This document shows positions 1 through 13,005 of a stretch of 64,000 nucleotides of DNA, one piece after another. The stretch spans positions 11,662,952 to 11,726,951 of the forward strand of contig CM063260.1 of NCBI GenBank assembly GCA_032158295.1, read 5' to 3'. Under the pieces are notes generated by a model, which did not search any database, was not told where the DNA came from, and saw only the letters and a list, made by a program, of their open reading frames with translations. Both the position numbers and the translations under genes were made by a program. The stretch's first letter is position 1. Each line of letters begins with the position of its first letter. This DNA comes from Pycnopodia helianthoides. Taxonomy: Eukaryota > Echinodermata > Asteroidea > Forcipulatida > Asteriidae.

Positions 1-142
1 GTTTCTCAGAAACGATAGCATTTCAGGCAGAAATATTTTAGGAACCCTTTCTACCATTACTTACTTTAAACCATGTAAGTTATGTGTGAATCTGTGAACA
101 TTGTGTTTTTCGATCTTACCAATAGTGTACAGGGCCTTTAAA
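1..142 (+). mobile_element. MITE family B, right part (cut by window edge)
   Basis: Matches the right half of the B copies at 43108-43452 and 63665-64000, ending in AGGGCC-TTTAA at the TTAA border. The left half lies outside the window. Confidence 0.8.
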
Positions 143-1342
143 TGAGAAGGAACTCAACAAAAATCTGAATTTGTCTATTTGAAAAAAGGATAACTCTCAT
201 AAGACATAGGCCGTCTCGGAATTGATGGCTGCGGCTTAAACTATGACGTGATCATCACCTTAGCGGCAGCCTTAGCCTGAGCCGTATACCTGCCAATTCG
301 GACGCCGTCCAGCTTGAGGGGAAACAAGTTCAGTGGTGCTCCATTTTGTTCCGGTCCACTTTTAGTTCCTTCATACAAAAAAAAAATACTGGCCCGCTGG
401 GAGCAACTTAATATCGAAGGGGGAAATTATTAACAGATGAGAGAGCCGTTTGAGCAGAAATAGTCTTCGTAGTGGTGATTAGTTATTTGAAATTGATTTT
501 TTTTTTCTCAAGACAGTGTTTTGAGTCAGATGTCGCAAAAGTCCATGGACGAGTCGTGCTTTCCATTTGGAATCAAAGGCCTTCCAAGTGTAGAACTTAG
601 AGTGTAACGTCGCCGGGTTTTGTTTTTCTTCTGTTTTTATGCAAGTTTGCCTAAACGATGGCTAAAAGCAGGGGGCTATGACAAGAAAATATTTAATATG
701 AAAATAACTCAGGGGGAGCTGAAGGTAGGAATTGGTATTACTCTTAAAACAGTCCAGAGTGTAGGATGGAGGGAAACATGCACCAGGCATGAGGAGTTCA
801 AAAGAGATGCAGTACGTGGAGTAAAGCTGTTGGAATGGCTCTTTGTTTTACATCTCGCTACTCGGCCATCTTTATAAAAGTACAACATGCCAGCAATTCA
901 CTGTGTGCGATGTGGTGATGAAAAACGAGTTTAGAACAGGCGGCGATGTAGTTTATGTCATTAGACATTCAAAGACGTATTAATCCCTGAGCTACATAAA
1001 GCAAACACCCACTAGTCTCGCCAACAGAGGAGAAGTAAGGCAAGAGGGAATCGAGGGAGGGGAAAGGGATATCGTTTCTCAGAGTACAGACCGGTTGAAA
1101 CACTCTGTTCCCCCATTAATTGAACCGTTGTGAGCAAACATCAGCCACCGTGGTGGCTGCAGAAGGTGTTTGCTTTCAATCCAGGCGTTAAAGAAAGGTG
1201 AGCCCTTTCGCTCTGTGTTCTCTCGCCAACCCTTCAAAAAGTTTGAGACTTTAGGACTAAGCACGGCTTTATGAGAATGCCTTTTTTTTCTTTGTTCAAA
1301 TTACCCATCACAGTGTTGCAATTTCATGGTAATTTTTTCTTC

Positions 1343-1434
<92 letters not shown>

Positions 1435-1992
1435 ATGGTTCTTTAGGGTGGCAAACTATGAAACTTAAACCGCGTAACATTGTGATGTGACGGCCTGTCG
1501 AGTGTCAATAGGCACCGTCTCGTATGGCTGCCCGCGTGACGAGAGTGGCGCTTGAGGCGGCACGTTTTCCACTCGTCAGCGATAAACGCCGGCGGTTTCA
1601 ATTTCATCACACATTATTAAAAAAAATTGGTGACCGTTTCACAATTTCTGGGTTTGTTACACAGAAAGTCAAAACCTGCGCCGTATACGAAAAATGCTTA
1701 TTTAACCTGTATCAATTATTAGCCAAAGAACCATTCAGGTTTCCTCCGGACGGGCATGCAAGCCAGCCCTAGAATACATGTTTTGTCTAAGGAGTTAATT
1801 AAAAGTACCCCCTTAACAAAATATATATATACAGTAAACATTAGTGTAAGAAAGGTTACCGTCTAATAAATATGTTTGTTTATAAGCGCATAAAACAACA
1901 ACAAAGCAGGGCGCAAAAATATTGTGTACAAGCAATTATAGCAATTAAAAATGGAAGACAAAAACCATCCGCATCGGCAAATCTGAGTAGGC
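142..1992. other. No gene seen
   Basis: Apart from the CT microsatellite at 1345-1430, I see no coding segment with family resemblance, no splice-bounded exon and no recognisable repeat here. Confidence 0.5.
1345..1430. repeat. (CT)n microsatellite
   Basis: About 42 uninterrupted CT units. Reading frames through it give only Leu-Ser runs. Confidence 0.98.
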
Positions 1993-2384
1993 TTAAAGGA
2001 ACATTACAGGATTGGTTTTGGCTGACAAAACAGTTGCTGGCAGTGTAAGCACTTTATGTAATCCGCCATATACATAAACTGACAAACCTGTACAAGTTTG
2101 AGATCGATCGGCATGTCACGAGAAAATAGTGAAAAACCGATTACACATTTGCATGAAATCATATAGATTCAACAAATGAATAAAACGCTCACTGAGCAAT
2201 GAACTCCAATCGGAAAATTAGTTTATTCATTTCTCATCAAATATGGCATTTCAGACAGAAATATTTCAAGGGATGTTTTCTACTATCATCATCATTAGAC
2301 CGTGTAAGTTTTATGTAAATCTGTGATAAAAAAAATATATTTTACAAGTTTTTTTCTTACCAATTCTGTAATGTTCCTTTAAAG
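1993..2384 (+). mobile_element. MITE family A, copy A1
   Basis: About 390 bp bounded by TTAA; terminal inverted repeats of about 24 bp (AGGAACATTACAGRATTGG). Internal blocks shared with seven other copies in this window. No ORF; non-autonomous. Confidence 0.88.
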
Positions 2385-2393
2385 TCACAAATG

Positions 2394-2650
2394 TACACTG
2401 CAAAAACTGGGTTTTTAAAATTGACACCATGGGTGTTGTCACATAATAATAGATACCCAAAAGAGAATTTAATTGAACACTATAGGGTGTTAAAACAACT
2501 CAAATGTAATTGCTTTGGCAGAAATTAGTGTTAATTGGCAGAAATTAGTGTTATTTTAACACCCTATGATGTAAATGTTGGTTCTTTTTTGGTATCTATA
2601 TGTGACAACACCCATGGTGTCAATTTTAACACCCCAGTTTTTGCAGTGTA
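2394..2650. mobile_element. MITE family K with CACTGCAAAAACTGG termini
   Basis: A 257-bp element with inverted termini TACACTGCAAAAACTGGG and its complement; the next 40 bases also pair (GACACCATGGGTGTTGTCAC region). It lies about 10 bases from A1. Superfamily not determined. Confidence 0.75.
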
Positions 2651-5600
2651 TATTCGTTAATGAGTGTTATTTTTTTTTGTAATTATAACACTTAGGAATA
2701 GAAGAACAAAATCATCAGCACCTGCAAATCTGAGTAGGCTTAAAGTCACATATATCTGTTCAAGAACGAGGGTTATTTTTTTAAGTAATAATTTTATAAA
2801 TTTTGAGACGTGACCGATGGTAAAATATTTAGCTACGCTTGCATAAATTGTTTTTTGTTTGGGGGCAGAAGCTTCTCAACTCAGTTTGTGTATAGTGGGA
2901 ACTTTTGACGACTATCCAAGCCGACAATTGGCTCTGGTGACACAAATTGCAAGTTACACGAGCGAATTGTTGAATTAATCTAAGCTCTCGTTTGTTGATC
3001 ACTCAGGCGAAAGCTTTACCTCACGAGTTTTAGTCACCGAGAAGTCAGACGGCAAATAGGGGGATGTCCCAATTTAGGGGAGTATTTTTCATTTAGGGGC
3101 TGTCCCATTCAGGGGAGTATTTTTCATTTAGGGGCTGTCCCAATCAGGGGAGTATTTTTTAGTAAGGGGCTGGGTTTTTATTAGGATGTTATCCCCGTCT
3201 GGGGTAGTTCAAAATAGGGCGAAACTTTGCAGTTGTGAGAATCGAGAGGACGTACGGCAGAGGATGTTATAATCTTTCGGGATATATTCTCGTTTGGGGT
3301 ATTGCGAAGAAAGTTTTCGGTTCATATTTATAATAGTAAATTATGGTTTTTTTGATTATTTCATTTAGGAGCAGTCTTATTCGGATAAAATACTGAACGG
3401 GATTGTGCGAAGCAAGCGTAATGATGTCACTTAAAATATTTATAATGGGGTATTCTTATTTCAAACTAGGATTATTTATAAAATATATCCCAATTGGGTT
3501 GGTGAAAAAAAAACATTAATGTTGTCCCCAAAAATGTCTATGTATCTAGGATTGAGTTTTCTATACGGCTGAGGCAGTACAGATACAATAAGACACGGTT
3601 AATAGTTAACAAATGCAATCAGAGCAATTTTACGTTCTAATTTTACGGGGGAAACAGAATGTACTCCGATCGGAGTAGATTATTTTCGAAAAAAAAATAT
3701 ACAAAATAAAACAGATGGCGTTCCCGTTAGAACAATTTACTAAAAGGTTTTGGAGAATATCATCCTGAAGACAATCAGAACACACTTGTCGAAACGTCGA
3801 GTTGTTACACCTGGTTCTTTTCTGAACCGCCACAACTCATACAGATATTTTTACCACAAGTCTGAGAATTCTCCTCACAGCGCAAAGTTTCAAATCTTAC
3901 TGATCTAATCCAAGTTTGATTAATGTTTTTAGCCAAAGTATTTCTGGGGTATGGGTTAAAAAAAAAAGTACCACCACAATCGGAGAAGCTGACATTCCCC
4001 GCTATAATTTATCTGTTTAGTCACAAGGGAAATGTATTGGCCTAATTAGGAGAGAGACATCTCTGCCTAGTGAAGTTTTAAAGTACCATGGCCAATTTCT
4101 TTAGTTTTTACCCGCTGACTTTATACTGTATTTTTGTTCACGAAGAAGCATCTCGGCAGCAAATGAAAAAAAATGATTTGAATTACAAAAGGAAGAAAAA
4201 AGTTACGTCGCAAGAGTTTAGATAAAAGATTTGTTGAAGTTAAATCAAGTTTTCTTTGAAATCCAAAATGGAAGGTTTCTCACTAAAAATTAGTTCAGCA
4301 ACCAGGCGTTTACTAATTATAACCGCCATTTGAGCGCGGTCGTAATGTCAAAAAAATCTTCCTAGCACTTTCCTCACGTTCTTTACCCGTTGATATCATT
4401 ATTTATTTGGGCAGCTCACAATCGCCTCGAATAACAAATTAAACGAAGCAATTCAAACGGTTAGACCCTGAGAAAACAACTAGTGCACACGAACAAACGA
4501 TGATTTTTACTTACCTTATTGCTGGATGAGAATTTCCCTTTGGAGTAATGTCGCGAGCGATCAATAGCTCGATCCGGTGGCGCGAAAACGAACGAGATCA
4601 CCGTTGATGAACTCTCTTGGTATCCTCTAAAACATAACGCGTCCTCGCCCCTCTGATCGAGTAGACCTCCCAACGATCCGACACTCACTGCTTCATCTCA
4701 ATCATTACCTCATTAGTAAACACCTCTCTGTGAGCTGTACAGACAACTGCCACAGAGTTTAAACAAAGGAAATATTGACAGAAGTACGAAAGGGAGGAGT
4801 CGCTTAATTAAAACCCCATCGTGTGGAACTCGGCGTGTACAGTGAGTTGTTCTCGGACACGGGATGCTGCTGCTACGGCCAGCCAAGCCAGACACGAAAG
4901 AAACACCGTGTGAAGTTCTTGCTTGACGAGGCGAGTACGAAAAAAAACCCAACCGCTTATGAATAGAGACATATCCCGCGTCATCATCCACTAAAACCAA
5001 GCACACGCAGTTTGAGTTTCATGCAGGTGTTATCTGGTCGCGTGTTGTACAGGGAAGATCACAGCACTGATAGGCCCAATCGCCCACTTACAACGCCAGC
5101 TAGAGAGAAGAAAAAACCTTTATCGGTTTGAACAGCGGGAAGCGAGAGTGTTGAGGGATAGAATCGTTAGTTCCATCCGCGGACCATACGTGGTGTGGAA
5201 TACCACACGTTTCGAGTGGCAATTTACACTTTTTTTCGCGCGCTCCCTCACCCTCTCACGTGTCCAACACGCGAGGTGATTCGTAGACTTGATCAAGTGT
5301 CTCTGCCATCTCCAGTTGTAAGCGGTAGATAATGTCATATAATATTTTGTTTCTTCTTGATTACGCCGGATTGGTTGAGTTGTTGAAGTTTGACAATGTG
5401 CACCATCCAGTGTGTTGCTGTATGGCAAAACAATCACATGCCTCTACAGACCGCAAGTGTGCACTGCGATATTAGTTCTTAAAAATAATGTTGAAAATAC
5501 ACAAATTAGAGCACTAGATAGTTTCCCTGATTAATTTACATGAGCTTGCAGATCATGCAACATTAGTTTCATGGTCATTGTACCACAATAATCAATCATT

Positions 5601-5670
5601 GTTTGCTTTAGTTGGGGTGGGGGCGGGCTTCCTCCTCCGAGAACCGCACCTGACGTTTAGATTCGCTCGG
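2651..5670. other. No gene seen; one short tandem repeat
   Basis: Holds a tandem repeat at 3057-3175 and a GC-richer patch at about 4510-5300. On the - strand a donor-like GTAAGT follows AGCAATAAG at about 4516; it could end a noncoding first exon of a gene running left, but the overlapping open frame has no ATG start. Confidence 0.4.
3057..3175. repeat. Short tandem repeat, about 41-44 bp unit
   Basis: Three imperfect units of the type AGGGGAGTATTTTTCATTT-AGGGGCTGTCCCA. Confidence 0.85.
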
Positions 5671-5873
5671 CCCCAGCAGCCTATCCAGGACCGCTGGGAT
5701 GGGCTAATCAGCTTGCACAGATTCTTGTTCAGGAAGTACGTCATGCGTGCAGTGCTTGCAGTGTGAGTGTGATGCATGATGGGACTGAGCATGGACTGAG
5801 CATTAACGTTAACGATACGTTTGCCCATCCCAACGCCTTTGGTTTTAAGGCAAGGCGCTGGGGACGAACGAAA
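5671..5873. repeat. Interspersed repeat J, copy 1
   Basis: About 203 bp almost identical to 36314-36516, with a handful of differences. It starts CCCCAGC and ends GCTGGGG, so short inverted termini are possible. A diverged relative lies at about 29230-29350 and 29640-29710. Confidence 0.85.
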
Positions 5874-6775
5874 TGTTTAGACTGAAGACTTGTCGAGAAT
5901 ATAACACAATTGTTGACTCTAGGTGGCAGCAGACTGACCAAAACCCCCAAAAGGCCTCCTTTGCACAACATTGTTGAATGTAAAGTACAAGATCATAAAC
6001 GCTGGCACAAAGTAAAACTACCTTGAATACATTAAGTAGTTATCTTTTCTTGTTTCATCGTCGCTGCATATCACAATTTTATTAGTCAACATGCCAGTAA
6101 TCGAAAACATGGCTAATTACGTAGAGGAGGCACGTATTATTATTCTTCAATAATGTATCAATGACGTAAGCAAAACAAAAAAAACAGTCGTCGTGTGGTG
6201 ACGCAATGTCTCATCAACGTGCTTGCTCTGTAGAGATTGAACCGGCGGCTTTATTCTGCATATAATAGCAGTCTGCATGAATGGTTCCCAACTTAATATA
6301 GTAGCAGTCACAATATTGTACCCTTGTTCTTCTTTCTGATCTTCACATGAGTAATAAAATTGGTGGAAAGTAGGCCGAAGTTAATTATATATTCAATTAC
6401 ACTGTAATCGGATTCCGCTTGATTAGCCCATATGAGACATCTGCGCCTATGACGGGGGGTGCTCTACGTTCTAGATGTAGAAGACACATTGGTGTAATAT
6501 GAAGGTATGTGAATTGTGATCAATATTGAGAAATATTGGGGTTTTATCATTTGGAAAAGACTGATCTTCATGCGATTGATAAGTTTACGTCTGACCGAGT
6601 TTGCAAGGAGTTAAGTTTGATCCATTCTGCCAAGGAGCAAGAAGCTTTTATAAGCTTTCTGCAAAAAGGATCCATTCCTTTATAAATGCTAAGCCATTGG
6701 GTTGTCACAAAATATTTATTAAAAAAATACTAACAATAATAAGTCTAAAATCCTATCTGACGGTATCTTATTTCG
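5874..6775. other. No feature seen
   Basis: AT-rich sequence without recognisable coding segments, repeats or RNA genes. Confidence 0.5.
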
Positions 6776-6890
6776 TTGTGATGGTGGTGATGTTGGTGGT
6801 TGTGATGGTGGTTGTGGTTGTGTGTTTGCTGTTGCTGTTGCTTTCTGTTGCTGCTGTTTTTGTTGTGGTGGTGGTGGTGGTTTTGACCTT
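6776..6890. repeat. GTT/GGT-rich low-complexity repeat
   Basis: Irregular run of GTGGTG, GTTGTG and GTTGCT triplets. Confidence 0.9.
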
Positions 6891-7099
6891 ACAAAACTTA
6901 CTTGGTGAAAAGCACCGCAGCTGTTGATAAAGTAAACATGGGAAACGATTCCCTTCAAATAAATGTGGTGTTAGAGAGAGGAATTCACTTTTTGAAACGA
7001 AACATTCACAGGTTAGTTTTATTGTATATGTCTACATTTATACAGGATTAAAACAACCGAGCGGGTCCAAAAACCTAAGGTTTACTTTGCCTTTAAAGT
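6885..7099 (+). mobile_element. MITE family D, partial copy D2
   Basis: Shares AAACTTACTTGG and CACAGGTTAGTTTTATTGT segments and the end TTTGCCTTTAAAG with D1 at 57410-57810. The centre is deleted or diverged. Confidence 0.6.
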
Positions 7100-8244
7100 C
7101 GAAAGTCTTCAGAATGTTTGTGCGATCCCTTTAAACTCCAAGACTGTCTGTTCTCATCACATCCACACGACCCCGGAAAAGAATTTGTTCAGCCCGTCGA
7201 TTCTTTGTTTGCTATCCGTGAATGCTTGATTGTCGGCACCTTAATCAGCCGTGCCGAAAAATTACCAATAACAGACAGAGAATTACTATAAAAATTAGTG
7301 TCTTTCAGGAAGACCTCTCAGTGACACTGGTGTGTTATCAAAACCTTGTCCTATATACTTACCTAGATTATATCATTCTTATCATTCCCCGGTCGCTGAA
7401 GGAAGAAAAAAAGGGAAATCAAAGGGGGATAATGGAGAGAGAGAAAAACGCGGCCATTTTGTTTTGAATCTGGACGTCTCACGATGTACTCTGAGCACTA
7501 TAACTTGCCAGAGTACCAGCCTAGACAGAGTGCAAGTCGATGATAGACATGGCCCCTGTCTGACATTCACGAACACTGTGTATACTAAATCGATTATCAA
7601 ACCGTCGTCATTATTGTAAAAAGTCGGATGGGAACAAAAATATGAAACTAATACCGGAATCAAATTAAAGTTGGTCTCCGGGCAGTGCATGGACACCCCA
7701 GTTTTCATAATGACACTTTTACAAAGGCCTTCGTTGAAACAGCGGTAAAACTAGGAGAATGTGTGCCCACGGCAAACCCTTGCCCGTCGACTTCGTGGAC
7801 CTGCCAATTGTTGCACGCACTTACTACAGCGCACTGGGAGGAAGGGCACGAGGTAAATGGATCTGGTCATCGAGAACCGGTGTCGCCTAAGGATGACCAA
7901 ATAACCTGAACAACATAATCATGTGTGTGGTCATGAAAATGGCTGTAGAATCGAACCTCACGGATGAGCGGAACTAAAACCATCAGTTGACTAATTATGT
8001 TATGTCAAACTATACTCGTGTGTTTCTCTTACTAAGTTAGCATAAACAATCAACACTACAGACTCTCAGAAGTGACTTCAAGAAGATGACGAAGAAGGGC
8101 GGTTTCGAAAGGTGGAGATAGTGTATTTTCCTTAGACCGTTGGCTACAGACGCTCTTTAGATGAGTATGTGTAATTTGAGATCATCAAGCTCGCAGTGTT
8201 GTTAACCCGTTATAAAAAATATTGGGGGCTCCTCACCCGTATGC
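7100..8244. other. No feature seen
   Basis: No exon-like segment with recognisable homology and no repeat shared with the rest of the window. Confidence 0.5.
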
Positions 8245-8601
8245 TTAAAGGTCCTGTACACTAAGATCGAAAAACACAAATGTTCACAGATATTCACACA
8301 TAACTTACATGATTCAAAATAAGTAATGGTAGAAAGGGTTCCTTAAAATATTTTCTGCTTAAAAATGCTATCGTTTCTGAGAAATGAGTAAAACAATAGT
8401 TTTTATCACGCGTGATAAAAACACGAAGTTTGAAAAAAACAGAAAAGCACATAAGGTCTCTTTTCACTATTTTCTCGTGACCTCGATGACCAATTGAGCT
8501 CAAACTTTCACAGGTTTGTTTGTTCGTGCATGTGTTGAATAACACAAAATGTGGACACTGATTTTGAGCTGTTACCAAAAGTGCACAATACCTTTAAAGG
8601 A
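8245..8601 (-). mobile_element. MITE family B, copy B2
   Basis: Bounded by TTAA, with AGGTCCTGTACACT and its counterpart at the right end. Inverted relative to B4/B5. Central perfect palindrome at 8400-8421 (TTTTTATCACG and complement). Confidence 0.87.
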
Positions 8602-9480
8602 GAACCCCTACATTTAGTCATTATAATTCTTTTAGAGTACCGTATACCTTCTATTATTGTCTAAACAAACTCATCGAGTGAATAACAACTGAATTGAACT
8701 GAACTAAATAAACATATTTCGAACAGGCGTACATATGATGACCTTTGAGTGGAAGAAGCGACGGCTGTGGGAGACTTCACAGAACATAATTTGTTGTTTT
8801 GTTTTTTTGACTAGAGAGCGATACAGTCTGCTGTGGAATTTGAGCTTGAAGTAAATGACATACAGGTCTCGTCTGTTATACTTCCTTTTTTACCTTATGA
8901 AACAATACATCTTTCATAAATTTGGGGCCAAAAAATTCTAACATCAATCTGTCAATTTTAGCTCCTTTAGTTATATTTATTTAGTTGTCCTTATTTCAAA
9001 CTTAATTTTGAAAGGTATATTTTACGGGGCAAAGGCTATTGACTATGTTTTATAATTTCGACCACGAAGAAAATTATTTCTCTACACGGCGGGAACATTT
9101 CTTTTATTCGTTTTGAAAATGTATTTAATATCGTCGACCAAAAAATAACAATCCTTTTTATGAAAAAATTAAAGCGTAATATTACAAAAACACAATTTGA
9201 TATTCCTACAAAGAATTGTAACATGCATACAACTTGATTTTTCGGCTGAGAGACGTGTGAATATATTTCAATTCAATTCAAATCAATTCAATTTAGGTTG
9301 CAGTTCTGAACATGATCGGTGCGATCAAACTGTACATAGAGGGCGGTATGTACATTTTTAGGGATCTCACAACGGCGGATGCTCGTAGCCAAACGTTTGA
9401 GGCTCATCATAACATTCACTAGTTTGTAAAGATTAACTGTCGGTCATGACGATGTTGGGATGTTGTGGTCAAGGATATTT
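8602..9480. other. No feature seen
   Basis: AT-rich; short AATTCAATTC-type runs at about 9266-9295 only. Confidence 0.5.
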
Positions 9481-9489
9481 GCTCTTTAC

Positions 9490-10100
9490 TTCTTACCCCC
9501 CCCCCCAAAAAAAAAAAAAACCTCACCCCCTCCCTGCCCCACCTCACCCCTCCCTGCCCCACCTCACCCCCTCCCTGTCCCACCTCACACCCTCCCTGCC
9601 CCACTTCACCACCTCCCTGCCCCACCTCACCCCCTCCCTGCCCCACCTCACCCCCTCCCTGCCACACCTCACCCCCTTCCTGCCCCACCTCACCCCCTCC
9701 CTGCCCCACCTCACCCCTCCCTGCCCACCTCACCCCCTCCCTGTCCCACCTCACCCTTTCCTGCCCCACCTCACCCCCTCCCTGTCCCACCTCACCCCTT
9801 CCCTGTCCCACCTCACCCCTTCCTTCCCCACCTCACACCCTCCCTGCCCTACCTCACACCCTCCCTGCCCAACCTCACCCCCTCCCTGTCCCACCACACC
9901 CCCTCCCTGCCCTACCTCACCCCTCCCTGTCCCACCTCACCCTTTCCTGCCCCACCTCACCCCCTCCCTGCCCCACCTCACCCCCTCCCTGCCCCACCTC
10001 GTCCCCTCCCTGCCCCACCTCACCCCCTCCCTGCCCTACCTCACCCCTCCCTGCCCCACCTCACCCCCTCCCTGTCCAACCTCACCCCTCCCCGCCTCAT
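9490..10100. repeat. C-rich minisatellite, about 22-24 bp unit
   Basis: About 25 imperfect units of CCTGCCCCACCTCACCCCCT after a poly-C/poly-A junction. All three + frames stay open for over 200 codons purely because of the repeat (Pro-rich), so no gene is claimed. Confidence 0.97.
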
Positions 10101-12319
10101 CCACAGTCAAACCTTTTGGCAAAAATGATGTCAGCGAGTTTGGTACAATTTTGAGTTGGAGGTTTGGAAAAGTTCGACATTTTGAATTGGTTTAATACCT
10201 GCAAATAAGTATTTTTTTTTCTCCTGACTTAAAGCTTTCTGTCGTCAGAAAAAATTTGTTTGTAGGATGGGATGGGAAATTTCAAAGCTATTTCCTCCTC
10301 GTCCATCTTTTCAAGAGTCTGCAAAACGATCTTCTTACAAATACTTAATATTTCAATCGAATAACCCCCAAATTCTACCAACAAAAATAATGTGTTTATC
10401 TTGTTTTCGCATTTTCATGAGAAAGGTCTTTCCCATGTTGCATTGTGCGTTGCCTGCCTCAATGCCCCGCTGGTATGCCTTTGATATGCCCATCACTGTG
10501 GCGTGCACTGACTACGACGCCCTCTTGACAAAGGAAAATGGCTGACTTCGGAAAGGCCTCATGTTTTCTCCATAGTTAGTCCACATTTTATAGCAAATTC
10601 CGTTGACGAAACCACTGCAAATTGAGCGAGGTGAGCTAAATATTACTTATAGAATCCCTTGGAAGGGTTCCTAAGGTGAATATCACATGTTGTAACGGCC
10701 AAAATGAGGCAAACATTTTGCTTCACTGTTCGGCGAGGCGGCAACTTCGAAAACCGCGTGTACGTGAGGCTGTACCTCGTATACGCTGCTTGTACAGTGT
10801 TGTTTGCAAGACAAGTCAGCCATACGAAATGTTAATGTGAAAAGTGCGAAAATGTTAATTTTTGAATTACATTTTTGTATACCCATGAGTTGTTTACTAG
10901 ATTACTACATCTTATGTTTGGTGGGAGCGGGGGTGTGTGTGCGGTGGGGGGTAGGGGTGGGGCGGGCATATCTATCACAGCAAACTCAACCTTTCAATTT
11001 CAACTCATCGTATTTGACAAAATTGCTTGTCACCATATAGAGAAAAAACAACTGTCTACCTTGAATTATTTCAATGACCTTTCAATCTTTAACAATTTTA
11101 TTAAAAATTCACAATTCATGCTTTCAGAGAAATATTAATCAGCCGGGGGCTATATATTGTGTTTGCAGTGAGTAAAATAGAACTAATTTCATTTCAACAT
11201 TTTTTTTCTTGTCATACAAACGCACACTTTCAGTGAAATACCTGAAAATGCTTTTAGTGCAATCAAGCTCAGGGCTGTCAAGGTAATTCAAAAGTGTAAA
11301 ACGGTCATCCAAACAGGACCTCAGTAAATAACAAGAAAATCATTGAAATCCATCCATAAGAATCACTTGCACTAGTTATTAAAAACAACTATTAATGCTA
11401 ACTTGTGATTGAAATAATTTTAACTATTAAAAAAAAGCCTGAAACATTTAATTTCTTTTATTTTTCATATTTGTTACAAAATCTGCCTGGCAGCAACAGA
11501 GCTGAAGTATGTCAGTGAAATTTACAAGGGGTAAAACTATGTTTACAAACTAACACTGGAAAATAAAACAATTCAGAAAAATAAAACAAGGTAGGAAAAT
11601 ACACATTGAATAGGAAAGCATGATAATGGAAACACAAAATAAGTTGCAGAGAATAAATATGGCTGAAAAAAAAGGAAACAAAATCAGGGAAAAATCTAAG
11701 GAGATTGACAGAAATCAACTTTTTTTTTCAGCTTTCACCAGAAGGACCTGAACACTCAAAAATTAGACTGTCCCTAAAATCACAATAAGATTGTGAGAAA
11801 AGTGAACAATTGAGGACAATTTGTAAGCACCATGCTCGATTTCAAAGATCAAGAATCAGCCCGAAACTAGATTTATGCTAAGCAGGGTTGAGAAATTTCA
11901 GAATTTTATCTGAATTTAGCCTTTTTAAAGTCTGCCTGGTAAACCAATAATGCTGTATTTTTTCTCCATATGAAATAAGTCCTTCTCTTTGATCTACTTC
12001 TCCGGCACTGAGGATACTGTTCCCAAAAGCTGCTTGGGGTCTCTATAATTAACTCCGGGGGTTATCAAAAGGTGGAAATGCCATCATTTCAATGTACCTC
12101 CTAAAGATCTGGATCCCAGTTTTCATATTTTTTTGTTATCAGCAATGACTCTCACCCCTGGCTTAGCTTAATGTTGTGCCAAGCAGCTCTATGAAACTGA
12201 GCCTTGTTCTAGCCCTCAACCACATACTCCAACAAAGTACCATACCCTTCTAGGCTAGCATTTTGTGCCTGAGTTTCTTCTGTTTGTACAGCTGGTATTA
12301 TGTGGAAACCCCATGGCTT
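10101..12319. other. No gene seen
   Basis: AT-rich, with a G-rich run at about 10920-10965. No splice-bounded coding homology recognised. Confidence 0.5.
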
Positions 12320-12395
12320 GTGTACTTAGTCGCTTACAGTCTCCTGTGGAACTTTGTGGCAAGAGCCAGTTGTGCAAAGGAGTATACTGCTATTA
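12320..12395. repeat. Interspersed repeat P, copy 1
   Basis: Resembles 31700-31782: both have CTTAGTC, CTCCTGTGG and GAGCCAGTTG in the same order and spacing. Confidence 0.55.
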
Positions 12396-12407
12396 AAGCT
12401 TGTAATA

Positions 12408-12431
12408 ATTTTTTTTTTTTTTTTTTTTTTA
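12408..12431. repeat. Poly-T run
   Basis: 24 T residues in a row. Confidence 0.95.
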
Positions 12432-12634
12432 ATCATTTATGTTTGTTTGCAGTGAGATGTTTATCAAGAACAAACAAGGATGCCCCCCCCCCATCCCAAA
12501 CGAACACGAGGAGCGAAGAACAAGACATGGTTTATTTAAAGGTAAACTTTCGCTCCTTGCACGATGTGCACTGAATTATTAAAAATGAACTTATCTATTT
12601 TTAACCCTAAAAATATCCTCATTGCCAAAGTGCA

Positions 12635-13005
12635 GGATTGAGAAGGATTTGGGCTTTTAGGGATCTGCAACACAGGAGGATTTAGAAGGGTTTGGGCTAC
12701 AATGAGTTTTTGTTAGGGTAGGATTTAGAAGGACTTGGTCTATCGGGCTGTTTTTACATAGGAGGATTTAGAAGGTTTTAGGTCTTATGCAGCTTAGGCA
12801 AAATAGGATTCTGAAGGTTTTGGGCTTTTAGTTGACTCCCTAATTTCTGTCTCAAAAGGACTTAGAAGGATTTAGGCTAATATGTATATTTACAATATAA
12901 AAAGGAGAAGGATATAGAAGGATTTGGGCACTTTAGGTTTATGACAACTTTAATCTGAAGGATATAGAAGGATTCGGGCAGTATGTTTACCCAAGGGTCT
13001 AGTCT
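12635..13005. repeat. Degenerate tandem repeat GGATTTAGAAGGATTTGGGC
   Basis: At least eight irregular units of AGGAT(T)TAGAAGGATTTGGGC separated by variable spacers of 20-50 bases, which gives it the look of an old, decaying array. Confidence 0.8.

Noticed and set aside
1271..1468. ORF with Leu-Ser run
   Set aside because: Caused by the CT microsatellite.
4461..4688. - strand ORF of 75 codons
   Set aside because: It starts at GTG, not ATG, and has no recognisable homology; kept only as a possible noncoding exon.
6601..6958. ORFs on both strands rich in Val or Gln/Pro
   Set aside because: Caused by a GTT/GGT low-complexity tract.
9446..10195. Long proline-rich open frames in three + frames
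   Set aside because: All three frames are open because of a C-rich minisatellite with no stop codons; no conserved domain and no splice context.
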